6,700 bases of DNA from an uncultured Gemmatimonadaceae bacterium (lineage in GTDB: Bacteria; Gemmatimonadota; Gemmatimonadetes; Gemmatimonadales; Gemmatimonadaceae). The position numbers and the translations under genes are program-made. The notes below the pieces were generated by a model, which made no database searches, was not told where the DNA came from, and worked only from the letters and a program-made list of their open reading frames with translations. The stretch is taken from positions 1 through 6,700 of the forward strand of contig CATPBN010000227.1 of assembly GCA_955652635.1 (NCBI GenBank), written 5' to 3'. Shown here in pieces: positions 1-6,700 of the stretch. How positions within the stretch are numbered: the first letter of the stretch is position 1; each line of letters begins with the position of its first letter.

Positions 1-173
1 CGAATCGCGTCGACGAATTTTTCGTATTCGGTGTCGGATAACTCGTCCGCAATTGCCGGCACGAGTCCCTTGACCAGTGTGATGCGCTCCGCCAGGGTAA
101 GCTCGTTGACGGCGGTGACGAGCTTCCGCAACCGCGGGTGATTCATCCACTCCGTTTCCTTGCTCGTCGTCAT
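1..173 (-). CDS. Hypothetical protein, 5' part only (runs off the left edge)
   Basis: An open frame of 57 complete codons starts at the ATG complementary to 171-173 and continues past position 1 with no stop. A GGAG Shine-Dalgarno motif (complement of 179-182) lies 5 nt before the ATG, which supports this start; a second Met at residue 10 is a less likely start. The visible protein is soluble-looking, with no signal peptide or membrane segment. It is rich in Leu, Glu, Lys and Thr, and residues 15-45 look helical (LRKLVTAVNEL, then LAERITLVKGLVPAIADEL). I do not recognise the family and assign no function. It lies 38 bp downstream of the BNR-protein gene on the same strand, so co-transcription is plausible. 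Coding status rests on the ribosome site, the uninterrupted frame and a protein-like composition. Confidence 0.6.
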   Translation of the reverse strand, partial: MTTSKETEWMNHPRLRKLVTAVNELTLAERITLVKGLVPAIADELSDTEYEKFVDAI

Positions 174-211
174 CGTTTCTCCGTCAGCGGCTCTTGCGCG
201 GGAGCCTTAAT

Positions 212-3200
212 CTACCGCGAATTTCGGCCAAGTCGCGTGCGTTGAATTTCGGACCATCGGCTGAGGACCGAAGCGAGGGACCGCTCGAGATCGGCCGCCG
301 CTCGAACGGCCTGGGTGGTCGGGTCCATGTCGGCCCCTTCAATCGTCTCGAGGATCCCGGCGAGCTCTCCATTCAAACGCACGAGATTCTCTGCCGCGCC
401 GCTCCGTGAACCAGCTTCGATAGTCGCCAACGCGCTGTCGAGAGCAGTGAGCGAATCGGCAACCTCGCCCGCCTTTGCGCCTTCGCGCTGGGTCTTAAGG
501 AGCGCGCGCTGACGCCGCACCTCGAGCAACGCCGCGAAATCACGACTGATCGCGTCGTTCATCCGAACGCCGATGTCGTGCTGGAGCTTGAGCCCCGCGG
601 CGGTGATCGGCGCGCGAGGATCTATCTTGATCGTGAGCGGCTGCGCGTATGTTCGCCCGCTTACGGTGAGCCGAACTGAGTACTCGCCGGGAAGAACAGC
701 TGGGCCGAGCGGAGAGCGCGGGGTGTCGCCGTAGATGGCCGAGATCGGGTAATCGTGCCCGAGGACCTTGGGGGGCGCGTAGTGCAGGTCCCAGACGAAT
801 CGGTGCGTGCCGGCACTGCTCGCCAGTCGTTGTTGAGGACGAACCCAATACGTCGGAACGTTGAGATCCGTCTCGATCGGCTCGACTGAGTCCGCGCTCG
901 AAAAGGCACGCACCACACCACCGGAGCCGTTGACGATCTCTAGCACCACCGGCGCCTTCGCATCCGCTGCGACTCGATAGTTGATGATCGCCCCATCGGG
1001 CGGATTCTTTCCCGCCGGCTCCTCGGGCGGGAGCGGCGTGTCGGTGTTCTTGTTGCGGCGGAAACGGTAGGTAAGCTTCGGCTTGAAAAGGAAAGTCTCC
1101 GTGGGCGCGGAGCGCGCCGCGAGCTGCCGGAGCGGCGTCATGTCGTCGAGGATCCAGAACGACCGTCCATGGGTGCCAACGACGATGTCGTCATCGTGAA
1201 TTACTAGATCGCGAATGGAGGTCGCCGGCATATTGAGGCGAAGCGGCTGCCACTGCTCGCCATCGTCGATAGAGAAATAGACACCGCGCTCGGTGCCCGC
1301 GAACAGAAGGCCGGGACGAAGAGGATCTTCGCGGACGGAGTTCACCACTTCGTCCACTGGGATTCCGTTGACGATCTCCTTCCATGTCACGCCACCATCG
1401 TGGGTGCGATAGATGTGCGGGTGGAGATCGTCCAGCTTGAAGCGGTTGACCGCCGCGTACGCTGTGATTTCGTCGAAGTGCGACGCCTCGATCAGCGACA
1501 CCTTGCTCCACGGAGTAAGTGCGCCCGGCGTCACGTTTGTCCATGTCTTGCCACCATCGCGCGTGCGCTGGATAAATCCGTCGTCCGACCCCGTCCAGAT
1601 CGTGTTCGCGCTCCGGAACGATGGAGCGATTGTGTAGATCACGCCCCGATTCTTCGCGCGATCGAGATTCCCGTCGGTGTACATCCCGTAACTGGGCGGC
1701 ACGTCATAGTTCTGGCGCGTGAGATCGGGACTTACGATGTCCCAGCTGTGACCACCGTTAACCGTCTTGAACAGAACGTTCGACCCAAAGTAGAGAGTAT
1801 GAGGATCTACGGTTGAGAAAATGATCGGGGCAGTTCTGAGAAACCTGTACTTGCCGGACCGCACCGCCTCAGGACTGATGTTCTGAACCTCTCGCGACCG
1901 CTGGTCGAACCGGCTGATCTTGCCGCCGTAAATGATGTTCGGGTCGAGCGGATCCGGCGCGATGTAGCCGTACTCTTCGGCTCCCACTTGATTCCACTCG
2001 CGAAACGTGATCGCACCGTAGTCTCCGCGACTCTGCGTGCCGACAGATCCGCTCTCCTGCTGGCCGCCGTACACCCAGTAGGGAATCCTGTTGTCGGTGA
2101 TCACGTGATAGAACTGGGCCGTCGGTTGATTGTACCACGAGCTCCAGGTCTGTCCGCCGTTCGCCGTGATCGTCGCGCCCTGATCGCTCGCGATCAACAT
2201 GATGTCCGGATTGTCGGGGTTGATCCAGATGCGATGGTAGTCGTCGCCGCCGGGCGCGCCCTTGATCGCGGTGAAGGTCTTCCCTCCGTCGATCGATCGG
2301 TACGTCGAGGTATTCGCCGAATACATCACATCCGGATTTCGCGGATCCACTCTGACCTCGGCGAAGTCAGATGCGCGGCCCCACACGCGTACTTCGTCGT
2401 TGGTGCGCCGCCAAGTCTCGCCGGCGTCGTCCGAGCGATAAATCCCGCCCAGGGTTGGAGCGTCGACCGTTGCATACATGCGGCGCGGATCGCTTGGGGC
2501 GATGGCGAATCCGATCCTCCCCAGTCCCTGGGCGGTGGTGGGAAGTCCGGCGGTCAACTGACGCCAGGTCGTGCCTCCATCAACCGATTTGAAGAGTCCA
2601 CTGAGCGGTCCATTCCACGACGAGTTCTCCCACGGTCCCTGTCGCCCCGCCCAGAGATCGGCGTACACGATTTGCGGATTGCCTGAATCAAATGCGACCT
2701 GAATTGCGCCCGTGTTCTCGTCCTTGTAGAGGACGCGCTCGAACGACTCGCCACCGTTGGTCGACCGATATACTCCCCGCTCGGGGTTTGGCCCGTAAGG
2801 ATGTCCCAGCACGGCGACGAAGATGCGGTTCTCATCTTTGGGATCAACGATCACGCCTCCGATCTGTTGTCCATCGCGCAAACCGAGGTGACGCCATGTC
2901 TTCCCGGCGTCGGTTGATTTGTAGACGCCGTCCCCCGTCGACAGATCGGGACGCTGCACTCCCTCGCCGGTTCCCACGTAGATCACGTTCGGATTGGATG
3001 GGGCGACAGCGAGGTCACCGATCGAGCCAGTTGGCTGGGCGTCGAAGATGGGCGTCCACACCCGCCCGTAATCGGTCGTCTTCCAGACGCCACCGTTGTT
3101 GACGCCTACGTAGAAAACGTTGGGCTGTCCCCGGACGCCCGTGGCGCCAATCGTCCGTCCCCCGCGAAACGGCCCGATCATTCGCCACTCGAGGCTCGAG

Positions 3201-3295
3201 TAGAGTGAGGGATCGACTTTCTGCGCAGCAACCGGTAACGAGATCCCGGCTGCAATGAGTGTAAGGAAAACCGGCAATGGGCGAGTGGCGAGCAT
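212..3295 (-). CDS. Secreted sortilin/VPS10-like BNR (Asp-box) repeat beta-propeller protein
   Basis: A 1027-residue exported protein. Residues 1-24 form a Sec signal peptide: a short basic start, a hydrophobic core (VFLTLIAAGISL) and likely cleavage after PVAA. At least eleven Asp-box motifs of the S/T-x-D/N-x-G-x-x-W/F type are visible near residues 72, 126, 177, 236, 287, 333, 376, 510, 577, 630 and 674 (e.g. KSTDAGKTW, RTRDGGKTW). They mark blades of one or two beta-propellers across about 35-715. The propeller ends with GTHGRSFWILDD (707-718), typical of the bacterial proteins annotated as 'glycosyl hydrolase' or 'VPS10/sortilin-like'. Residues about 765-893 look like an Ig/FlgD-like beta-sandwich (VWDLHYAPP, LPGEYSVRLTV), and 897-1020 are mainly helical. 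Glycosidase activity is not shown: Asp boxes are structural, and no catalytic set can be identified by eye. The start is well defined because an in-frame TAA (complement of 3311-3313) lies just upstream, although no good Shine-Dalgarno is seen. Substrate or partner unknown; probably periplasmic or extracellular. Confidence 0.93.
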   Translation of the reverse strand: MLATRPLPVFLTLIAAGISLPVAAQKVDPSLYSSLEWRMIGPFRGGRTIGATGVRGQPNVFYVGVNNGGVWKTTDYGRVWTPIFDAQPTGSIGDLAVAPSNPNVIYVGTGEGVQRPDLSTGDGVYKSTDAGKTWRHLGLRDGQQIGGVIVDPKDENRIFVAVLGHPYGPNPERGVYRSTNGGESFERVLYKDENTGAIQVAFDSGNPQIVYADLWAGRQGPWENSSWNGPLSGLFKSVDGGTTWRQLTAGLPTTAQGLGRIGFAIAPSDPRRMYATVDAPTLGGIYRSDDAGETWRRTNDEVRVWGRASDFAEVRVDPRNPDVMYSANTSTYRSIDGGKTFTAIKGAPGGDDYHRIWINPDNPDIMLIASDQGATITANGGQTWSSWYNQPTAQFYHVITDNRIPYWVYGGQQESGSVGTQSRGDYGAITFREWNQVGAEEYGYIAPDPLDPNIIYGGKISRFDQRSREVQNISPEAVRSGKYRFLRTAPIIFSTVDPHTLYFGSNVLFKTVNGGHSWDIVSPDLTRQNYDVPPSYGMYTDGNLDRAKNRGVIYTIAPSFRSANTIWTGSDDGFIQRTRDGGKTWTNVTPGALTPWSKVSLIEASHFDEITAYAAVNRFKLDDLHPHIYRTHDGGVTWKEIVNGIPVDEVVNSVREDPLRPGLLFAGTERGVYFSIDDGEQWQPLRLNMPATSIRDLVIHDDDIVVGTHGRSFWILDDMTPLRQLAARSAPTETFLFKPKLTYRFRRNKNTDTPLPPEEPAGKNPPDGAIINYRVAADAKAPVVLEIVNGSGGVVRAFSSADSVEPIETDLNVPTYWVRPQQRLASSAGTHRFVWDLHYAPPKVLGHDYPISAIYGDTPRSPLGPAVLPGEYSVRLTVSGRTYAQPLTIKIDPRAPITAAGLKLQHDIGVRMNDAISRDFAALLEVRRQRALLKTQREGAKAGEVADSLTALDSALATIEAGSRSGAAENLVRLNGELAGILETIEGADMDPTTQAVRAAADLERSLASVLSRWSEIQRTRLGRNSR

Positions 3296-3476
3296 CGTTG
3301 ATCGGCGAGGTTAAGAGGGACAAGGAACAGTCAGTCAGGAAAATGCAGAGCCGAAGCGGTACCGGCCAGCCGCCTCAATCCGGTCTCGCAGACGATCGGG
3401 GAGCAAAGGCGTCCCCCTGACTCTGGCTGACAGGAACATTACAACTTATGTTTGCCCAGCTCCGTCCCAAGGCATC
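3296..3476. promoter_or_regulatory. Divergent intergenic region between the BNR-protein and kinase genes
   Basis: These 181 bp separate the two outward-facing start codons and must hold the promoters of both genes unless either is transcribed from further away. An AT-richer patch at about 3435-3453 stands out in the GC-rich surroundings and is the best place for promoter melting. The pentamer GTCAG occurs twice, overlapping, at 3330-3338, and its complement CTGAC occurs at 3417-3421 and 3427-3431, starts 10 bp apart. A short inverted repeat ACCGG/CCGGT lies at 3361-3365 and 3380-3384. I see no ORF of note and no RNA gene. The regulatory role is inferred from gene orientation. Confidence 0.6.
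3427..3454 (+). promoter_or_regulatory. Candidate promoter of the kinase gene
   Basis: TATGTTTG at 3447-3454 matches the TAnnTTTG -7 element known from Bacteroidetes, and would put transcription start roughly 15-20 nt before the kinase ATG. Upstream, CTGACA at 3427-3432 resembles a sigma-70 -35 box, but its 14-nt spacing to TATGTT is too short for a classical sigma-70 promoter. Gemmatimonadota are usually grouped near the FCB lineage, so a Bacteroidetes-like element is conceivable, but a single eight-base match with four fixed flanking positions may be chance. Confidence 0.25.
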
Positions 3477-5846
3477 ATGGCAGACTCGCATGATCCGATT
3501 GGCCCCCTTAGAACTGCCCTCGCCGGACGATACGAAATCGGACGGGAGATCGGTCAGGGCGCCTTTGCCACTGTTTACCTGGCAAAGGATTCGAGGCACG
3601 ACCGCCAACTCGCGCTCAAGGTTCTGAACGCGGATCCGAGCTCGGATACCGGCGAGTTGAGATTCATCCGGGAGATTCGGCTACTCGCCCGGCTTCAGCA
3701 TCCGCACATCCTTCCGCTCCATGATTCGGGCCACGTCGAAGCGATTCTCTACTATCTCATGCCCTACGTCAGCGGCGAGACTTTGCGCGACAAAATGAGC
3801 CGCGAACGGCACCTTCCAATAGATGCCGCTGCAAGGATCGCCTGCGAAGCGGCGGATGCTCTGTCTTATGCTCACGGGCAAGGCGTCATTCACCGCGACA
3901 TCAAGCCGGAGAATATCCTGCTTTCCGGCGGACACGCGATCGTCGCCGACTTCGGAATCGCGCGCGCGATCGACGTCGGTGGAGTGCAGCAGCTCACGCG
4001 CACTGGCATGGGCGGGCCCGGCACTCCGGCCTACATGAGTCCCGAGCAACTGATGGGTGACCGCAAGCTCGATGGACGCAGCGATATCTACAGCCTCGGC
4101 TGCGTTCTGTACGAGATGCTGACCGGGAAGCCTCCGTTTGTGGGAAAAGAGGGCTTCGTCAAGCGATTTACCGAGCCGGCTCCGCGACCATCGGTCGTCA
4201 GGAAGGAGGTTCCGCATTGGCTCGACGACGTAGTCGCAAAAGCGCTGGAGCGGGATCCGGGTGACCGGTTCGGCCGCGCCGATGAGATCGTTCGAGCGCT
4301 ATCTGATCACAGCTCGCTGGATCCGCCCCAGCCGGCGACTTCCATCGCGGTGAGCCCAACCTCTGCGCTGACTACGTCGGGGAAGGGAAAGCGCGATTCG
4401 GAGGCTTCCGTCGAACCGATTGCGTATCGCTCTACGCCGAACACAGCCAATCGCCTCCGTGAGATCGAGCAGCCGTCCATTGGGGTCCTGCCGTTCGCCA
4501 ACATGAGCGAGAATCCCGACAATGAGTATTTCTCCGATGGGATCACGGAGGAGATTCTCAACGCACTTGCGCGAATTCCCACGCTGAAAGTTGCGGCGCG
4601 TACTTCGAGTTTCGCGCTCAAGGGAAAGTCGCTGGGCATCACTGAGATCGGACAACTCCTCAATGTGAGTACCGTGCTCGAAGGAAGTGTACGTCGAATG
4701 GGCCAGCGCGTGCGCATCAGCGCTCAACTGATAAATGCGACCGACGGATACCACATCTGGTCGGAACGCTATGATCGAGAGCTCGAGGACGTCTTCGAGA
4801 TTCAGGACGAGATCGCGCGAACAATTGTGGACCGGCTCAAGGTCAAGCTGACTGCGGCGCAGGATCAGGCCCTCGGCAAGCGGCACACCGAAAACGTCGA
4901 GGCATACGAGTTGTACCTGCGGGGCCGGCATTGCTGGTATCGATGGAACATGAGGGGAATGCTGGAAAAGGCGATCCGTCATTTCGAGCATGCGCTTGTC
5001 AAAGATCCAGATTACGCGCTCGCGTATCACGGACTCGCGGACTCGTACAGCCTCCCAGGACTCTGGGGATTTCTGCCGCCTTCGACGGTTCTCCCCAAGG
5101 CACTTGCGGCAGCAACGCGTGCAGTGGAATTGGCGCCCGAATTGGCCGAATCACGCACTTCTCTCGGCTTCGTTCAGCTACTGAGCCTTGATTGGGATGC
5201 GGCGGAATCCTCACTGCTCCATGCCATCGATCTGAATCCGCGACACGCGCTCGCGCACAGCTTTCATGCCTGGCTGCTCAGCATTGTCGATAGGCAACGA
5301 GAGGCCGTGGAAGCTGCTCGCCTGGGACAGGAACTCGATCCATTGTCTCCCGCGACCAATGGAATAGCCGCGCTCGTATCGTATCATGGGCGCCAGTACG
5401 ATCAGGCGATCGCAGAATCCCAGCGGGCCCTCGAGCGCGATCGCACATCCTTTCTCGCTCTCCTGGCCATGACCATGTCATACGCCGCGAAGGGGATGAA
5501 TGCGGAAGCAATCAATCATGCGGAGCGGGGCGTAGCGCTCTCGCCTGATCTGAATCTGTTGCGCGCGCTTCTGGCCGTCGTTCACGCGATGGCTGGCGAC
5601 CGGACTTCCGCGCAAAGGGTGCTCGATGAGCTTCTCGATCGCTCGAAGCAGGTGTACGTCGGGCCGACGATGATCTCCTGGATTTATGCAAATCTCGGCG
5701 AGCCGGACGCCGCCTTCGACTGGCTCGGGAAAGCAAGCTCGGAGCGAGACTGCACGCTGGCTTTTGGAATCAGAGCGCCCGTTTATGATCGGATCAGCGG
5801 CGACCCGCGGTTCGAAGGGCTCTTGTCGGGCCTCGGTCTAGCCTGA
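3477..5846 (+). CDS. Serine/threonine protein kinase with TolB/FlgO-like domain and TPR repeats
   Basis: A 789-residue protein that should phosphorylate Ser/Thr on unknown substrates. The PknB-type (Hanks) kinase domain spans about 19-277 and has every key element: glycine loop G26-Q-G-A-F-A, catalytic K48, helix-C E66, H139-R-D141 with K143 and N146, D158-F-G160, the GTPAYMSPE segment at 182-190 and structural D203. T174 and T176 sit where PknB-like kinases autophosphorylate, so it should be active. A polar Pro/Ser/Thr linker (278-332) follows, then a TolB-N/FlgO-like domain (333-455; IGVLPFANMS, YFSDGITEEILNAL, GYHIWSERYDRE) and TPR-like helical repeats (about 476-755), closing with a DPRFEGLLSGLGL tail. 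This middle-plus-TPR module is known attached to class III cyclases and CadC-like regulators. No transmembrane helix is visible, so the protein appears cytoplasmic, unlike canonical PknB. The start follows a modest AAGG at 3469-3472; homologous kinases begin similarly (LRTALAGRYEIGREIGQG). The lipoprotein gene follows 39 bp downstream. Confidence 0.95.
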   Translation: MADSHDPIGPLRTALAGRYEIGREIGQGAFATVYLAKDSRHDRQLALKVLNADPSSDTGELRFIREIRLLARLQHPHILPLHDSGHVEAILYYLMPYVSGETLRDKMSRERHLPIDAAARIACEAADALSYAHGQGVIHRDIKPENILLSGGHAIVADFGIARAIDVGGVQQLTRTGMGGPGTPAYMSPEQLMGDRKLDGRSDIYSLGCVLYEMLTGKPPFVGKEGFVKRFTEPAPRPSVVRKEVPHWLDDVVAKALERDPGDRFGRADEIVRALSDHSSLDPPQPATSIAVSPTSALTTSGKGKRDSEASVEPIAYRSTPNTANRLREIEQPSIGVLPFANMSENPDNEYFSDGITEEILNALARIPTLKVAARTSSFALKGKSLGITEIGQLLNVSTVLEGSVRRMGQRVRISAQLINATDGYHIWSERYDRELEDVFEIQDEIARTIVDRLKVKLTAAQDQALGKRHTENVEAYELYLRGRHCWYRWNMRGMLEKAIRHFEHALVKDPDYALAYHGLADSYSLPGLWGFLPPSTVLPKALAAATRAVELAPELAESRTSLGFVQLLSLDWDAAESSLLHAIDLNPRHALAHSFHAWLLSIVDRQREAVEAARLGQELDPLSPATNGIAALVSYHGRQYDQAIAESQRALERDRTSFLALLAMTMSYAAKGMNAEAINHAERGVALSPDLNLLRALLAVVHAMAGDRTSAQRVLDELLDRSKQVYVGPTMISWIYANLGEPDAAFDWLGKASSERDCTLAFGIRAPVYDRISGDPRFEGLLSGLGLA

Positions 5847-5871
5847 GCCGGCCTTCTCCCTTTAGGTCGGC
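5847..5871 (+). other. Potential hairpin between kinase and lipoprotein genes
   Basis: Immediately after the kinase TGA, GCCGGCC (5847-5853) can pair with GGTCGGC (5865-5871) as a 7-bp stem with one G-U wobble and an 11-nt loop. No T-tract follows; the next bases are purine-rich and contain the ribosome site of the next gene. It is therefore not a canonical intrinsic terminator. It could attenuate read-through, stabilise mRNA ends or be incidental in GC-rich sequence. Confidence 0.35.
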
Positions 5872-5873
5872 CA

Positions 5874-5878
5874 GAGGG
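5874..5878 (+). promoter_or_regulatory. Ribosome binding site of the lipoprotein gene
   Basis: GAGGG lies 7 nt before the ATG at 5886, a good Shine-Dalgarno position. It supports that start, which is also the one that gives a complete lipoprotein signal sequence. It sits only 2 nt beyond the hairpin stem, so folding of that stem might affect access to it. Confidence 0.6.
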
Positions 5879-5885
5879 CAGCCCC

Positions 5886-6700
5886 ATGCGTCGAGAAAAT
5901 GCTCTCCCGATTGTGCTGCTCTTGATGATCGGCTGCCGCCCTCCAATCACGATCTACAGGCAAATGGAATCGGGGGCGCACCTGGGATGTGCGGGCGCCG
6001 AGTGCGGCGATTCAAATCGCGTCATATCCGTCACGTACCTCGGAGTGTCGGGTCTCCTCATTGAGCATCAGCGGCATGTAATCCTGACTGCGCCCTTCTT
6101 CAGCAATCCCTCACTGACCATGGTCAGTCCTCAAATCACTCGACTGCTTCGCAGCACACCACGAATCTCCTCCGATACTCCAGCAATTGAGAGACTGCTT
6201 CCCCGTTCGGCGGACCGAGCTACGACGATCCTTGTGGGACACGGTCATTACGATCACTTGATGGACATCCCGTACATCGCTCTCAGGCGCGCGACGAAGG
6301 CCGTGATCTTTGGCGGTCCTTCCGTTCGCCACATGCTTATGGGCGACTCGACTCTGCGCTCCAACGGCGGACAACGAGTCGTCGCCATTTCCCTTGGTGA
6401 GGCGGGATCCAAGAATCGGCGTGGGGTTTGGTATTACACGAGCGACAGCGCGTATCGATTCATGGCGCTAGTTGGCGGGCACGCACCAACTTACCGCGCA
6501 TTGAGACACAGCTATCTCTACACTCTAGGCTCGGTCGATGTCGATCTCGACAGCCTGCCCCACACCGCCGCGGAGTGGAAGTTGGGCGAGCCCTATGCGT
6601 ACCTGATTGATGTCTTATCGGATGACAGGAAGGCGATCGTGTTCAGAATTTATTTTCAGGATGCACCGAGCGAGCCTCCGCTCCGATTCCCTCCCATCGA
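5886..6700 (+). CDS. MBL-fold metallohydrolase-like lipoprotein, 3' end missing
   Basis: An open frame of 271 complete codons runs off the right edge without a stop. Residues 1-17 form a lipoprotein signal: MRREN, hydrophobic core ALPIVLLLMIG, then lipobox Cys17 (M-I-G-C), predicting a lipid-anchored envelope protein. Residues 48-75 (ISVTYLGVSGLLIEH, then LTAPFFSNPSL) look like the first strands of a metallo-beta-lactamase fold. The zinc-binding signature HxHxDH is present as H119-G-H121-Y-D123-H124, followed by LMDIPY. H199 in VGGHAP and D258 in YFQDAPSEPP are candidate later metal ligands, but the fold's end lies outside the window. Two further cysteines (C35, C40) could form a disulfide. 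The reaction is unknown; MBL-fold enzymes hydrolyse very varied substrates, and nothing here indicates a true beta-lactamase. It is 39 bp downstream of the kinase gene on the same strand and may be co-transcribed with it. Confidence 0.82.
   Translation, partial: MRRENALPIVLLLMIGCRPPITIYRQMESGAHLGCAGAECGDSNRVISVTYLGVSGLLIEHQRHVILTAPFFSNPSLTMVSPQITRLLRSTPRISSDTPAIERLLPRSADRATTILVGHGHYDHLMDIPYIALRRATKAVIFGGPSVRHMLMGDSTLRSNGGQRVVAISLGEAGSKNRRGVWYYTSDSAYRFMALVGGHAPTYRALRHSYLYTLGSVDVDLDSLPHTAAEWKLGEPYAYLIDVLSDDRKAIVFRIYFQDAPSEPPLRFPPI

Noticed and set aside
189..206. Inverted repeat GGCTC/GAGCC between the BNR gene and the small minus-strand gene, considered as a terminator.
   Set aside because: The stem is only 5 bp with an 8-nt loop, and no T-run follows on the minus strand.
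1380..1570. Recurring short DNA similarities such as gccaccatcg, suggesting DNA repeats.
   Set aside because: They encode Asp-box motifs (D-G-G-x-T-W) of the BNR protein. They are protein-level repeats, not a mobile or CRISPR-type array.
1988..2686. A 232-codon open frame on the plus strand, opposite the BNR gene.
   Set aside because: It is antisense to a gene with clear domain content, has an Arg/Val/Ile-rich low-quality composition, and shows no recognisable motif. It is a shadow of GC-rich coding sequence.
212..3295. The reading of the BNR protein as a sialidase or other defined glycosyl hydrolase.
   Set aside because: Asp boxes occur in many non-enzymatic propellers, and no sialidase Arg triad or other catalytic set can be identified by eye.
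3957..3970. A perfect 14-bp palindrome, ATCGCGCGCGCGAT.
   Set aside because: It lies in the conserved kinase segment just after DFG (Ile-Ala-Arg-Ala-Ile), and GC-rich codon choice explains it.
4299..5030. A 243-codon open frame on the minus strand, opposite the kinase gene.
   Set aside because: It is fully antisense to the TolB-like and TPR regions, with no domain signal. The opposite strand explains the sequence.
6111..6374. An 87-codon minus-strand open frame near the right end.
   Set aside because: It is antisense to the MBL lipoprotein frame, which has a ribosome site, a lipobox and the HxHxDH motif.

Overview
The window reads as GC-rich chromosomal DNA from a free-living bacterium, most likely a Gemmatimonadota member or a related soil lineage. 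This assignment is an inference from family style: a soluble PknB-type kinase fused to a TolB-like/TPR module, a large secreted sortilin-like BNR-repeat protein, and an MBL-fold lipoprotein. There is no rRNA or other direct phylogenetic marker in the window.

Layout. Positions 1-173 (minus strand) hold the first 57 codons of a small unrecognised gene that runs off the left edge. Positions 212-3295 (minus) encode a 1027-residue exported protein with at least eleven Asp-box (BNR) repeats, an Ig-like segment and a helical C-terminus. Positions 3296-3476 are a 181-bp divergent intergenic region, the only substantial non-coding stretch. Positions 3477-5846 (plus) encode a 789-residue Ser/Thr protein kinase with a TolB/FlgO-like middle domain and C-terminal TPRs. 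Positions 5886-6700 (plus) hold the first 271 codons of a lipoprotein with a metallo-beta-lactamase HxHxDH motif, cut by the right edge.

How the genes may relate. Two transcription units diverge from the central intergenic region: leftward, the BNR protein followed after 38 bp by the small gene; rightward, the kinase followed after 39 bp by the lipoprotein. A shared regulatory region could link a cytoplasmic signalling kinase with two envelope or exported proteins, but nothing in the sequence proves a functional link.

I see no tRNA, rRNA, CRISPR array, insertion sequence, integrase or attachment-site signature, and no convincing new system. The points worth a second look are the kinase's domain fusion without a membrane segment, the repeated pentamers in the divergent intergenic region, the lipoprotein MBL family, and the unidentified small gene.
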